From JBMFVE01 sp049966155 (lineage in GTDB: Bacteria > Bacteroidota > Ignavibacteria > Kryptoniales > JAKASW01): a stretch of 64,000 bases of DNA. The stretch is from assembly GCA_049966155.1 (NCBI GenBank), contig JBMFVE010000004.1, positions 124,001 to 188,000 on the forward strand, written 5' to 3'. A program made the translations under genes and the position numbers. Below are positions 26,688-37,363 of the stretch, one piece after another (position 1 is the stretch's first letter; each line of letters starts with the position of its first letter). Below the pieces are notes generated by a model. That model had not been told where the DNA came from. It worked only from the letters and a program-made list of their open reading frames with translations, and made no database searches.

Positions 26688-27656
26688 ATGGAGTATAACA
26701 TAGAGACCTCAATTGCAAGAAAACGTATTAGCATTACCGATGAGGGTAGTGCTGTAACGATGGATAAAGCATTTAAAGGCTTTGTTGGTTTTTTTGCACT
26801 TTTAACAGTTTTTATTGTTGTCCTTTTAGGGATACGCCTCTATTTATCGTCAAGGATTGCGCTCTCCGATGCCGGCTTCTGGAATTTCGTTAAATCATCT
26901 ACATGGGATCCTGTGTCGGGCGTTTTTGGTGCTCTGCCATTCATTTATGGGACTGCAGTGACTTCAGCCCTTTCTCTTTTAATTGCAACTCCGATGGGAA
27001 TTGGGACTGCGATATTTCTTGCCGACCTTTCTCCGAGATGGCTCAGCCGTGTCCTTCAGCCTCTGATGGAACTTCTCGCCGGGGTCCCGAGCGTTATATA
27101 TGGGTTGTGGGGAATATTTGTCCTCTCCCCTTTAATGGCAAACTATGTTGAACCATTTCTCCAGGCAAGATTTGGTTTCCTGCCGCTGTTCCAGGGATAC
27201 CCGCTTGGAATTGGGCTGCTTACAGCTTCAATTATCCTTTCTATAATGATTGTCCCATTTATAATATCTGTCTCTACTGAGGTACTTAGGACTGTACCAA
27301 CGAGCTTAAAAGAGGGTATGTACGCTCTTGGTGCAACAAGATGGGAGGTGATGAAGAAGATCTCCCTTCCTTTTGCGAGAAGTGGAATCCTTGGTTCGAT
27401 AATCCTGGCGCTCGCAAGAGCGCTTGGTGAAACGATGGCGGTGACAATGGTCATTGGAAATACCCCCCAGATATCGCTTTCTCTTCTCGATCCAGGTTAT
27501 TCAATGGCTGCGGTGATAGCAAATGAGTTCACTGAAGCAACCTATGATAAATACCTATCTGCATTAATAGCAGTTGGGTTCATTTTGTTCTTGATAACTC
27601 TTTTTGTAAATGGAGTGGCAAGATGGCTGATCTGGCGAACAGGGAGAGAACATTAA
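26688..27656 (+). CDS. pstC: Phosphate ABC transporter permease PstC
   Basis: A 322-residue inner-membrane permease with six predicted helices. Family blocks are 'GTAVTSALSLLIATPMGIGTAIFL', split across helix 2, 'LAGVPSVIYGLWG', and the EAA-like loop 'MYALGATRWEVMKKISLP' that contacts the ATPase. It forms the phosphate channel with PstA. The ATG at 26688 lies 25 bases after the Pho-box array, with GGTGGA almost touching it. A second in-frame ATG at 26760 (residue 25), just before the first helix, would suit a transcript starting further downstream. PstA begins at the stop codon. Confidence 0.93.
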   Translation: MEYNIETSIARKRISITDEGSAVTMDKAFKGFVGFFALLTVFIVVLLGIRLYLSSRIALSDAGFWNFVKSSTWDPVSGVFGALPFIYGTAVTSALSLLIATPMGIGTAIFLADLSPRWLSRVLQPLMELLAGVPSVIYGLWGIFVLSPLMANYVEPFLQARFGFLPLFQGYPLGIGLLTASIILSIMIVPFIISVSTEVLRTVPTSLKEGMYALGATRWEVMKKISLPFARSGILGSIILALARALGETMAVTMVIGNTPQISLSLLDPGYSMAAVIANEFTEATYDKYLSALIAVGFILFLITLFVNGVARWLIWRTGREH

Positions 27657-28524
27657 TGATGAAAACCGGCATTAAAGGTGAAGGGATCTCGTACTGGCGC
27701 AGGAAAATCACCAGTGCGTTCTTTACTGTTGTTTTCTCATCAAGTGTAGTCGTTGTTCTGCTGCCGTTAGGGTTGATATTGGGCTATCTTGTCTATAAAG
27801 GAGCCTCCTCCGTAAATTTGAACTTTTTTCTTCACCGACCTGCCCCCGTTGGAGAAGCTGGCGGGGGAATGGGGAATGCAATAGTAGGTTCTTTTTATGT
27901 GGTCGGGATAGCCTCAATTATCGGAATACCTGTAGGTTTATTGGGCGGAATTTTTCTGGGGGAGTTTCCACATAGTAAATTATCAACATTGACGAGGTTT
28001 GTTGCTGATGTACTTAACGGAACACCTTCAATTGTCATGGGTGTATTTGCATACACAATCATAGTACTCCCTATGAAAAGTTTCTCAGCCTTCGCAGGTG
28101 GGTTTGCTCTGGGGATTATGATGATCCCCATAATTTTACGCACAACCGATGAAATATTGCAGACAGTTCCTATTTCTTTGAGAGAAGCATCGCTGGCATT
28201 AGGAGTTCCCTACTGGAGAACCGTACTCTCCGTAGTACTGAGGAGTGCAAAAAGTGGGATAGTAACGGGGATTTTACTTTCTGTAGCACGAATTTTAGGT
28301 GAAACTGCTCCACTGCTTTTTACAAGTTTCAACAATGCTTTTTTCAGCTATAAGCTATTTGAACCAATTTCCACCCTACCGGTTCAAATTTTTAATTATG
28401 CGATTTCTCCATATGAGGACTGGCATCGACAGGCTTGGGCTGGGGCACTTGTTCTCGTAGGAGTGATACTCAGTGTCAACCTGATTATCAGGATTTTTTT
28501 CAGACAAAAGTTTGATCAGAGCAT

Positions 28525-28528
<4 letters not shown>
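27656..28528 (+). CDS. pstA: Phosphate ABC transporter permease PstA
   Basis: A 290-residue partner permease of PstC. Characteristic segments are 'GGMGNAIVGSFYVVGIASIIGIPVG' over helix 2, 'VLNGTPSIVMGVFAY', the cytoplasmic coupling loop 'EASLALGVPYWRTVLSVVLR', and 'ARILGETAPLLFTSF'. The ATG at 27656 overlaps the pstC stop (TAATG) and has GGGAGAG about 9 nt upstream. An in-frame ATG at 27623 would lie inside pstC and is rejected. The stop overlaps the pstB ATG. Function: inner-membrane uptake of inorganic phosphate, driven by PstB. Confidence 0.94.
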
Positions 28529-29283
<755 letters not shown>

Positions 29284-29421
29284 CATGATATGCACATGAA
29301 AAGCGACCGTTATCAGAACAATTAATCCCTCAGGGTATGGACATTATTGTGGTAGTTTACTAAAATGTAAGTGTAAGTGAAAGTGCCAGTACCTTTTTCC
29401 ACAAAATAAGGAAGAGATACA

Positions 29422-31356
29422 ATGAAAAAAATTTACTTCTCCTTTTTTGCAATGTTAATTGGCCTTGTGTCAGTGGTGCATTCTCAAGCCGATAATCCCT
29501 TTTCAGCCCCCATTTTTCCTACTCCGTCAGTAGTCCGCTCTGCTGATGGCAGACCAGGTTTATCCTACTGGCAACAGAGAGCGGACTATAAAATTCAGGT
29601 TTCACTTGACACAGTCAGGCGTCGGATCGATGGGAGAGAGGTGATTTATTACACAAACAATTCACCGCTGCCGCTCAATTTCCTCTGGCTTCAACTTGAC
29701 CAAAACCTTTTAAAGCCGGGTAGTCTTGGAAGCATGGAATACAATTCTCCTTTTGGCCGGTGGAGGGGGGGATTTAAGGAAGGAGGAGATTCAATCGGGC
29801 AGGTTGTTATTGTTCAGGAGGGGAAGAGCTATAGACCGAAGACTTTTGTAAATGATACAAGAATGAGGATAGAACTGGAGCGTCCACTAAAAGCAAATGG
29901 AGGAAAACTAGAGATTAAGATCACCTGGGGATTTAACATTCCTATGTTTGGTGCAAGTCGTATGGGAGCACTTAAGACTGAAGATGGCTGGATTTATGAG
30001 ATTGCACAGTGGTATCCGAGAATGGCGGTATACGACGACATACATGGCTGGAACACATTGCCATATCTTGGTCAGGGTGAATTTTATCTTGAATATGGTG
30101 ACTTTGACGTATCGATAACTGTACCTAGAAATCTGATTGTTGTTGCAACCGGGGTTCTGAAAAATCCCTCTCAGGTATTAACCAAAACCGAAATTAGCAG
30201 GCTGGCTCAAGCATGGAAAACTGACAGCACCATTCACGTCATTTCAGAATCTGAGGTGGGCGATAGCCAAACCCGTCCAGCAGGTACTGGAAATCTCACA
30301 TGGAAATTTCATGCTTCAAAAGTTAGAGATTTCTCCTGGGCGGCATCACGTGCTTTCATATGGGATGCTTCTCACTGGGACAATGTCCTTTTAATGGCTG
30401 TTTATCCGAAGGAGGGTATTGCTGTCGATAGCCTCAAGGAGAAATCGCCCGGTTGGGAAAGGGTTGTCCAGTTTATGCGACACACTTTCAAATTTTACTC
30501 TGAAAACTACTACCATTATCCATATCCTGTTGCAACAAATGTGGCCGGCATAGTTGGTGGGATGGAATATCCAATGATCGTGTTCTGTTCTGTAAAGTCA
30601 CGAGGTCAGGGGCTATACTTTGTGACAGATCACGAATTTGGCCATAGCTGGTTTCCTATGACAGTTGGCAGTGATGAAAGGCGCTATCCATGGATGGACG
30701 AAGGGTTTAACACCTTTATTAACTTTTATTCGAATGATGATTACTACGGCAAAAGTTCAATAGAAAACAGATTGATGACTGCAGACACGATTGCTCATTG
30801 GATGAAGAGTGATTGGAACAAACAACCAATAATGACTTATGCTGATCAAATTCTTCCTATGCGGCTTGGATTCCTTGGATACCGAAAACCGGCATTTGGA
30901 CTCAGACTCCTTAAGGAAGTTGTACTTGCTCCGGGTGAATTTGACAGGGCTTTCCGCACATACATTAGGCGCTGGGCCTTTAAACATCCACAGCCGTCCG
31001 ACTTTTTCAGAACTATCGAAAATTGCACAGGTGAAGACCTCGGCTGGTTCTGGAACGGATGGTTTTATTCCACCCATGTTCTTGACCAGAGCGTGGATTC
31101 GGTAAAAACAGACACCACGCACACGCTGATATATTTATCGAATCGTCGCGGCCTGGTTATGCCTGTGATTGTGAAAGTAATATATGAGAATAATCGGACT
31201 GAGGAATTTAAACTCCCCGTCGAAATCTGGTTCCTCGGGAACAGGTACACAATGCGGCTTAATGAACATGAAATTGTCAAAGAAGTTGTACTCGATCCTG
31301 ATCATTTGCTGCCAGATGTGGACAGAAGTAATAATGATTGGATTATGAAAAAATAA
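29422..31356 (+). CDS. M1-family (gluzincin) metallopeptidase, exported
   Basis: A 644-residue aminopeptidase-like enzyme with a Sec signal peptide ('LIGLVSVVHSQ'). The M1 exopeptidase motif appears as 'GGMEYP', and the zinc site is His404-Glu405-x-x-His408 in 'HEFGHSWFP', with Glu427 in 'WMDEGFN' as third ligand. A beta-sandwich N-terminal domain and a helical C-terminal part fit the family, though the C-terminal domain is short. It should act in the periplasm or at the surface, removing N-terminal residues from peptides. It lies alone between pstB and the nuo operon. AAGGAAGAG about 8 nt before the ATG supports the start. Confidence 0.9.
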   Translation: MKKIYFSFFAMLIGLVSVVHSQADNPFSAPIFPTPSVVRSADGRPGLSYWQQRADYKIQVSLDTVRRRIDGREVIYYTNNSPLPLNFLWLQLDQNLLKPGSLGSMEYNSPFGRWRGGFKEGGDSIGQVVIVQEGKSYRPKTFVNDTRMRIELERPLKANGGKLEIKITWGFNIPMFGASRMGALKTEDGWIYEIAQWYPRMAVYDDIHGWNTLPYLGQGEFYLEYGDFDVSITVPRNLIVVATGVLKNPSQVLTKTEISRLAQAWKTDSTIHVISESEVGDSQTRPAGTGNLTWKFHASKVRDFSWAASRAFIWDASHWDNVLLMAVYPKEGIAVDSLKEKSPGWERVVQFMRHTFKFYSENYYHYPYPVATNVAGIVGGMEYPMIVFCSVKSRGQGLYFVTDHEFGHSWFPMTVGSDERRYPWMDEGFNTFINFYSNDDYYGKSSIENRLMTADTIAHWMKSDWNKQPIMTYADQILPMRLGFLGYRKPAFGLRLLKEVVLAPGEFDRAFRTYIRRWAFKHPQPSDFFRTIENCTGEDLGWFWNGWFYSTHVLDQSVDSVKTDTTHTLIYLSNRRGLVMPVIVKVIYENNRTEEFKLPVEIWFLGNRYTMRLNEHEIVKEVVLDPDHLLPDVDRSNNDWIMKK

Positions 31357-31454
31357 CCTCGGAGGCAGTAAGTATTAAGTAATTCCTCCAATTCATTGAT
31401 TGTTTAAGTGAGCCAGCATATATTTTTGTCAATAAAACATCCAGAGGTTGTCCT

Positions 31455-31961
31455 TTGAACGTTGAATTACTTTGGTTTGTGATCATTGCCGCGGTTGCTG
31501 TTGGTTCAGCTGCCCTGATGATCACTCGTCAGAACCCTGTATTCAGTGCCCTATATCTCGTCCTTAATTTCTTTTGTATTGCTGTCTTATACCTTTTTCT
31601 AAGAGCGCAATTTATTGCCGTTATTCAGATAACGGTTTACGCTGGTGCTATTATGGTGCTCTTCCTTTTTGTCATCATGTTGCTAAATCTCGGGGAAGGT
31701 GCCCTGCCAAAGTGGAGATTTACCAAAACCAGGCTCCTTGCTGTTGCTCTTACTCTCATTCTTCTAGCTGAAGTCGTTCCCTTGTTCTGGTCGGCATTTG
31801 CTAAGGGGTCAATATCTCCACAGTCTGAAAAAATTGGGACTGTCGAAGCTATTGGCAAGACTCTTTTTAACCAGTACCTCTTCCCATTTGAAGTAACATC
31901 TTTTGTGCTCCTGGCTGCAATGGTGGGGGCAATTCTTCTTGCAAAAAAAAGATTTGAATGA
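31455..31961 (+). CDS. nuoJ: NADH-quinone oxidoreductase subunit J
   Basis: A 168-residue membrane subunit of complex I with five hydrophobic helices. The conserved 'NPVFSALYLVLNFFCIAVLYLFL' (in two halves around helix 2) and 'IQITVYAGAIMVLFLFVIMLLN' segments identify NuoJ. The latter contains the pi-bulge helix that takes part in coupling. The TTG start at 31455 has AGAGG (31443-31447) 7 nt upstream. The stop overlaps the nuoK ATG by 4 bases. It opens the block of membrane-arm genes; nuoA-I are not upstream. Confidence 0.95.
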   Translation: MNVELLWFVIIAAVAVGSAALMITRQNPVFSALYLVLNFFCIAVLYLFLRAQFIAVIQITVYAGAIMVLFLFVIMLLNLGEGALPKWRFTKTRLLAVALTLILLAEVVPLFWSAFAKGSISPQSEKIGTVEAIGKTLFNQYLFPFEVTSFVLLAAMVGAILLAKKRFE

Positions 31962-32266
31962 AAATGATCCCATTAAGTTATTATATCTTACTCAGTATGG
32001 TGCTTTTTATTATTGGAGTTGTTGGAGTGCTGACTCTTCGGAATGCAATTGTCATTTTTATGTCTATTGAGCTCATGCTTAATAGCGTAAATCTGGCACT
32101 GATCGCTTTTTCGGCCTATTCTGGGGATCCTGCTGGCCAGATGCTTGTTTTCTTCGTAATAGCCGTAGCGGCGGCGGAATCTGCCGTTGGTCTGGCGATA
32201 ATTATCGCACTTTTTCGCAACCGCCTGACTGTCAATGTTGACGAAGTAAATATCTTGAAATGGTAA
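31958..32266 (+). CDS. nuoK: NADH-quinone oxidoreductase subunit K
   Basis: A 102-residue three-helix subunit of complex I, homologous to MrpC of antiporters. The helix 2 Glu of the proton path is in 'FMSIELMLNSVNL', and the helix 3 Glu in 'AVAAAESAVGLAI'. Length is typical. ATGA overlap with nuoJ ensures coupled synthesis; nuoL follows after 49 bases with its own AGAGGAA ribosome site. It sits in the inner membrane between NuoJ and NuoN and contributes to proton translocation. Confidence 0.96.
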   Translation: MKMIPLSYYILLSMVLFIIGVVGVLTLRNAIVIFMSIELMLNSVNLALIAFSAYSGDPAGQMLVFFVIAVAAAESAVGLAIIIALFRNRLTVNVDEVNILKW

Positions 32267-32315
32267 TTTCCCATTTTATGAACAATCTTTTCTCCCATAG
32301 TTTAGAGGAAATTTA

Positions 32316-34265
32316 ATGTATCACTATATCGTATGGATTGTCATCCTTCCAGTTCTGGGGGTCGTTATTAATGGAATCTCAGGGAGTGTAATTCAAAAGA
32401 AGTTTGGAGAAAAATTTGTAGGAGTGATTGGAAGCGCGACAATTGGTGTTTCCTTTCTCCTGGCATTGTTTATTTTTTTCGATATGCTGGGTGAGCCCGA
32501 GTCATCCCGAAGTCATATAGTAGAAGTTTACAGGTGGATAGCTGCTGGTAGTTTGAATGTAAATGTCTCGTATCTGGTCGACCAGCTTTCTGTTGTAATG
32601 CTTTTGATAGTAACGGGAGTCAGCTTTCTAATTCACGTTTATTCTATCGGCTATATGCACGGCGATAGAGGAGTGTTTCGCTTTTTTACCTACCTGAATT
32701 TATTTGTATTTGCCATGCTTAATCTCGTGCTGGCAGACAACTATCTTTTAATGTTTTTGGGATGGGAGGGAGTTGGTCTTTGCTCCTATTTACTGATTGG
32801 TTTCTGGTATGATCGTAAGTTTGAGGGGGTCGGGATCACATGGACAGGCGAGGCAGGGATGAAGGCATTTGTGGTCAACCGAATTGGTGATTTTGCATTC
32901 CTGATTGGCCTGTTTCTCATATTTGTGAACTTCGGAAGTTTCAATTTTGAGGCAATATTTCCAGGGGTATCAGCTCGTTTTGGCGTAGGAAGCGATACCC
33001 TGACATGGATAACTATTCTCCTGTTCATTGGTGCAACCGGAAAGAGTGCCCAGATCCCACTTTATGTCTGGTTGCCTGATGCCATGGCTGGTCCCACCCC
33101 TGTTTCAGCTTTGATTCATGCAGCTACCATGGTGACGGCTGGGGTATATATGATTGGAAGGAGTGCTGCTTTGTACGTGTTGTCGCCGACTACAATGCTA
33201 TTAGTTGCAATTATCGGGGCGATAACTGCTATTTACGCAGCAAGTATGGGATTAGTGCAAAACGATATCAAAAAAATTCTGGCCTACTCAACAATCAGTC
33301 AGCTGGGTTATATGTTTCTTGCGATGGGTGTCGGTGCATTCAGTGCAGGGATTTTTCATCTAATGACCCATGCTTTTTTTAAAGCTCTTTTATTTCTCGG
33401 TGCGGGTGCAATCATTCACGCTCTGCATGAGAGTCAGGACATAAGAGAGATGGGGGGATTGAAAAATTTCATGCCTTCCACATATAAAACTTTTTTATTG
33501 GCCAGCCTCGCTATTGCGGGCATTCCACCGCTGGCCGGTTTTTTCAGCAAAGATGAGATTCTATCTCATGCCTATGCCAGCTCATTCTGGCTCTGGCTGA
33601 TTGGTGTGCTGACTGCATTTTTGACGGCATTTTATATTTTTCGGCTATTTATTCTCGCCTTTGAAGGAAAGCCGCGCTTCGATGTGCATCATCTGCATGT
33701 TCATGACGCTCCTATCTCAATGCTGTTACCGCTATGGGTTCTGGGTATACTTTCAATCATTGGAGGCTGGGTTGGTATACCGACATCCCTTGGTGGTGGA
33801 GAATGGTTTGACAGGTTTCTTGAGCCCGTATTTGATCCGGCACTTGCAACAATGCCAAGTATTTTCTTTGTTGAACATTCGACAGAATACATCCTTATGG
33901 TTTTCTCGGTATTACTTGCTGCTGCTGGAATATATTTAGCTTACACAGCTTATCTTAAAAAGCCTGACATCTCGCGCAGAATTAAAAGCGCGGCCGGGGA
34001 TTTTTACGATATATTGTTGAATAAATACTATATAGACGAAATTTACCGGGCAATTGTCGTTAAACCATTAGTATACGTGAGTGAAAGGTATCTGTGGAGA
34101 GGTATCGATGAGACTGCAATTGACGGCTCTGTCAATGGTGTCGGAAAAACAGTTAAGTTTGTCGGAAAGATTGGTCGACGATTGCAAAGCGGTCTTGTCC
34201 AGAGCTATATTTTTGCATTTGTGATTGGAATAGTAATTATAATGGGTTATTTAATACTTAAATAA
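32316..34265 (+). CDS. nuoL: NADH-quinone oxidoreductase subunit L
   Basis: A 649-residue antiporter-like subunit with about 16 helices. 'FLGWEGVGLCSYLLIGFW' carries the helix 5 Glu, 'TGKSAQIPLYVWLPDAMAGPTPVSALIHAATMVTAG' (in two blocks) the helix 7 Lys and the discontinuous helix, and 'KKILAYSTISQLGYM' the helix 8 region. The C-terminal part holds the long lateral helix and final transmembrane anchor. It is the most distal pump module of complex I. AGAGGAA 5 nt before the ATG marks the start. Confidence 0.96.
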   Translation: MYHYIVWIVILPVLGVVINGISGSVIQKKFGEKFVGVIGSATIGVSFLLALFIFFDMLGEPESSRSHIVEVYRWIAAGSLNVNVSYLVDQLSVVMLLIVTGVSFLIHVYSIGYMHGDRGVFRFFTYLNLFVFAMLNLVLADNYLLMFLGWEGVGLCSYLLIGFWYDRKFEGVGITWTGEAGMKAFVVNRIGDFAFLIGLFLIFVNFGSFNFEAIFPGVSARFGVGSDTLTWITILLFIGATGKSAQIPLYVWLPDAMAGPTPVSALIHAATMVTAGVYMIGRSAALYVLSPTTMLLVAIIGAITAIYAASMGLVQNDIKKILAYSTISQLGYMFLAMGVGAFSAGIFHLMTHAFFKALLFLGAGAIIHALHESQDIREMGGLKNFMPSTYKTFLLASLAIAGIPPLAGFFSKDEILSHAYASSFWLWLIGVLTAFLTAFYIFRLFILAFEGKPRFDVHHLHVHDAPISMLLPLWVLGILSIIGGWVGIPTSLGGGEWFDRFLEPVFDPALATMPSIFFVEHSTEYILMVFSVLLAAAGIYLAYTAYLKKPDISRRIKSAAGDFYDILLNKYYIDEIYRAIVVKPLVYVSERYLWRGIDETAIDGSVNGVGKTVKFVGKIGRRLQSGLVQSYIFAFVIGIVIIMGYLILK

Positions 34266-34278
34266 TTAGAGAAGGTTC

Positions 34279-35808
34279 ATGATAAGTGCGCATCTTCTGA
34301 CGCTTTTAATTTTCACTCCACTTGCAGGGGCGGTACTTTTGTTGTTTTTCAGGAATGAGACAGTGGTGAAGAGTACAGCTATCCTGTTTTCTGCCATTGA
34401 TACCTTTCTTGCCATCTATGCTTATATCAGTTTTAGTACTACAGGCAATCAATTCCAATTTGTTGAAAAAATTCCCTGGATAACCAGTTTAGATATTTCT
34501 TATCATCTCGGAATTGACGGTATCTCTCTTTTGCTAGTTTCACTAACAACACTTTTGACTTTGATTTCACTTGTAGCATCCTGGAACTCCATTCAAAAGC
34601 GTGTTAAAGCCTTTAACTTCTTTGTCCTGCTTCTTGAAACTGGAATGATTGGAGTATTTTCCTCGCTTGATCTTTTCCTGTTTTACATTTTTTGGGAGGC
34701 AATGTTGATTCCAATGTATTTTATCATTGGAATCTGGGGACATGAAAGACGTGTATATGCAGCAATAAAGTTCTTTATCTATACAATGTTTGGCAGCCTC
34801 CTCATGTTAGTTGCGATAATCTGGCTCGGGTATTATGCAGGTACTTTGCCACAGGGAAAGTTCACGACTGACCTCCTTGAACTATATAAAGTTGCACCTA
34901 CTATTCCACTATCCGTGCAGACATGGATGTTCCTTGCGTTTACGTTGAGTTTTGCAATTAAAGTGCCGGTATTCCCGCTGCACACCTGGCTTCCCGATGC
35001 GCACACCGAAGCTCCTATGGCAGGGAGTGTCCTGCTGGCCGGAGTACTTTTGAAAATGGGAACATATGGTTTGTTGAGGTTTTCTCTTCCGCTCTTTCCT
35101 CAATCTACCTTTATTTTTCTTCCGCTGATGGCAATACTTGCAATTATTGGAATAATATACGGTGCTTTAGTATCCATGGTTCAAAAAGACCTGAAAAAGC
35201 TTGTGGCGTATTCTTCAGTTGCTCATCTTGGATTTGTCGTCCTTGGAATTTTCGCAATTACAGTTGAATCTGTCCAGGGTTCGGTTATTCAGATGGTGAA
35301 CCACGGCTTCACTACAGGAATGCTGTTTTTACTTGTAGGAATGCTTTATGATCGCCGGCACACACGAGAGATTAATGAGTTTGGAGGACTGGCAAGGGTC
35401 TTGCCACTACTGGCTACATTCTTCATGATTGCAATGCTTGGTTCGATTGGTTTACCAGGTCTTAATGGATTTGTGGGTGAGTTTCTCATCTTGCTGGGCT
35501 CCTTTAAGAGTGAATTTCTCGGAAACGAGGCATATGCTATTGTTGCGACTTCAGGCGTAATACTTGCAGCAGTTTACATGCTCTGGATGTACCAGCGAGT
35601 GTTTTTCAAAACGGTTGATAACCCTCATAACCAAACATTAAAGGATTTAAGCTTTCGCGAAGCTGCAGTTCTCGTTGTAATGGTCGTATTTATTGTCTGG
35701 ATTGGATTATATCCCATGACCTTTCTTTCAAAAAGCGAGCCTGCTGTGAAGGCTTTGGTTGACACTATGACCAGGGCAAAAATTGGGGTGCTGACTTCTA
35801 TTCGATGA
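34279..35808 (+). CDS. nuoM: NADH-quinone oxidoreductase subunit M
   Basis: A 509-residue antiporter-like pump subunit with about 14 helices. Landmarks are 'DGISLLLVSLTTLLT', 'YIFWEAMLIPMYFIIGIWG' with the helix 5 Glu, 'KVPVFPLHTWLPDAHTEAPMAGSVLLAG' (two blocks) with the helix 7 Lys, and 'LVAYSSVAHLGFV'. Starts 13 bases after nuoL with AGAGAAGG upstream. Acts in the inner membrane as a proton channel between NuoL and NuoN. Nothing unusual in length or motifs. Confidence 0.96.
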   Translation: MISAHLLTLLIFTPLAGAVLLLFFRNETVVKSTAILFSAIDTFLAIYAYISFSTTGNQFQFVEKIPWITSLDISYHLGIDGISLLLVSLTTLLTLISLVASWNSIQKRVKAFNFFVLLLETGMIGVFSSLDLFLFYIFWEAMLIPMYFIIGIWGHERRVYAAIKFFIYTMFGSLLMLVAIIWLGYYAGTLPQGKFTTDLLELYKVAPTIPLSVQTWMFLAFTLSFAIKVPVFPLHTWLPDAHTEAPMAGSVLLAGVLLKMGTYGLLRFSLPLFPQSTFIFLPLMAILAIIGIIYGALVSMVQKDLKKLVAYSSVAHLGFVVLGIFAITVESVQGSVIQMVNHGFTTGMLFLLVGMLYDRRHTREINEFGGLARVLPLLATFFMIAMLGSIGLPGLNGFVGEFLILLGSFKSEFLGNEAYAIVATSGVILAAVYMLWMYQRVFFKTVDNPHNQTLKDLSFREAAVLVVMVVFIVWIGLYPMTFLSKSEPAVKALVDTMTRAKIGVLTSIR

Positions 35809-35901
35809 GACAGGCATATCAGATTCACAAAGCTCGCGTGGCTTCGAAAGTGGATTTTTATATTCTCAAAAAGGAAAATTTTTATCTGAAGCGAGGGAAC
35901 A

Positions 35902-37326
35902 ATGTACTTCAACTATAGTGACATGATTGCAACATGTCCCATCATTTTCATGGCGGCTTTATCGCTATTTTTACTTGTGATTGATGTGTCCGTGAAGAAA
36001 TCAGCCAATGCGGTCTACTGGTTGACGTTAGCAGGATTGATTGTTGCAGCGTCTTTAACTCCGTATACTTTTCATTCAGCAGGGAACGCATTTGGCGGGA
36101 TGGTCTTCACAGGGAAATTCCCTGCTTTTTTTGATATTGTTTTTATATCCAGCGCAGCACTTACAGTCTTCCTGTCCAGATCCTATCTTGAAAATCAAGG
36201 AGTTCATTTCGGCGAATATTATATACTTATTGTTTTCGGGACTATTGGAATGTTGCTTATGGCAAGTGCTGGAGATCTGATCGTACTTTTCCTTGGCCTT
36301 GAGCTGTTATCGATATCGTTGTATGTCCTTGCAGGGTATAAGCGCACTGATTTAAAATCTAACGAAGCTTCTCTGAAATATTTTCTTCTGGGTGCGTTTG
36401 CTACAGGATTTTTGTTATATGGCATTGCACTGATATATGGTGCGGCCGGCAGTACAAATCTGACGGTTATAATGTCAAAAGTTTCAGCCCTGCAAACTAA
36501 TGCTGTATTCTGGGCAGGTGCTGCCTTTGTCTTTATTGGCCTCGGGTTTAAGATCTCGGTGGTACCGTTTCATATGTGGGTCCCGGATGTATATGAAGGT
36601 TCACCGACTATAGTTTCCGGGTTTATGTCTACCGGAGGCAAGGCGGCGGCTTATTCTGGACTTGTCCTGGTATTTAGCTATTCGGCGCATCCGATCTGGC
36701 AGCTTCAGATTATAATCGCCTATGTTGCTGCATTTACAATGCTTACAGGAAACATAATTGCTATTGTACAACAAAACGTAAAGAGAATGCTTGCATATTC
36801 AAGCATAGCACATGCCGGTTATGCTCTTGTCGGCATTGCGGCTGCAAACGATCTTGGTCGAACCGGCGTTATGTACTATATGCTTGCGTACACATTTATG
36901 CAGGTCGGCGCTTTTGGAGTTGTATCACTTTTGGAGAGCAAGGATGGTCGATATCTTAATCTTAATGATTACGAAGGACTTTCTTACAGTCATCCTTTTA
37001 TTGCTGCTCTCATGGCCATATTTATGTTTTCCCTTGCTGGGCTCCCTCCATTTGCAGGCTTCTTTGGAAAGTATTACCTTTTTGCATCAGCTGTACAGGC
37101 AAATATGACCTGGCTTGCAATCATTGGGGTCCTGGCGAGCGTCATTTCAGTTTATTTTTACATTGGCGTCGTTGTAAATATGTATTTCAAGGAATTACCT
37201 GAAGGAATTACAGTAGCTGATATATCGAAAATGGGGATGATTGCACTTATTGTTGCTGCAGTATTGACCGTTGAACTCGGCATCACTCCAGGCTTTGTCC
37301 TCGGACTTACTCGCGGACTTTTCTGA
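35902..37326 (+). CDS. nuoN: NADH-quinone oxidoreductase subunit N
   Basis: A 474-residue antiporter-like subunit. 'FLGLELLSISLYVLAGYKR' carries the helix 5 Glu, 'KISVVPFHMWVPDVYEGSPT' the helix 7 Lys and discontinuous helix, and 'RMLAYSSIAHAGYALVG' the next helix. Late blocks 'LAGLPPFAGFFGKYYLF' are typical of NuoN. GCGAGGGA 4 nt before the ATG supports the start. It ends the nuoJ-K-L-M-N block and faces the bd-like module convergently, 37 bases away, with no obvious terminator between. Confidence 0.96.
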   Translation: MYFNYSDMIATCPIIFMAALSLFLLVIDVSVKKSANAVYWLTLAGLIVAASLTPYTFHSAGNAFGGMVFTGKFPAFFDIVFISSAALTVFLSRSYLENQGVHFGEYYILIVFGTIGMLLMASAGDLIVLFLGLELLSISLYVLAGYKRTDLKSNEASLKYFLLGAFATGFLLYGIALIYGAAGSTNLTVIMSKVSALQTNAVFWAGAAFVFIGLGFKISVVPFHMWVPDVYEGSPTIVSGFMSTGGKAAAYSGLVLVFSYSAHPIWQLQIIIAYVAAFTMLTGNIIAIVQQNVKRMLAYSSIAHAGYALVGIAAANDLGRTGVMYYMLAYTFMQVGAFGVVSLLESKDGRYLNLNDYEGLSYSHPFIAALMAIFMFSLAGLPPFAGFFGKYYLFASAVQANMTWLAIIGVLASVISVYFYIGVVVNMYFKELPEGITVADISKMGMIALIVAAVLTVELGITPGFVLGLTRGLF

Positions 37327-37363
37327 AAAATCAGCTTAATACTCTGCACAGAGCCAGAACATT

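Noticed and set aside
29370..29392. Short GTAAGTG/GAAAGTG tandem pattern upstream of the M1 peptidase
   Set aside because: Only three imperfect 6-base units; too short to call a repeat array or CRISPR.
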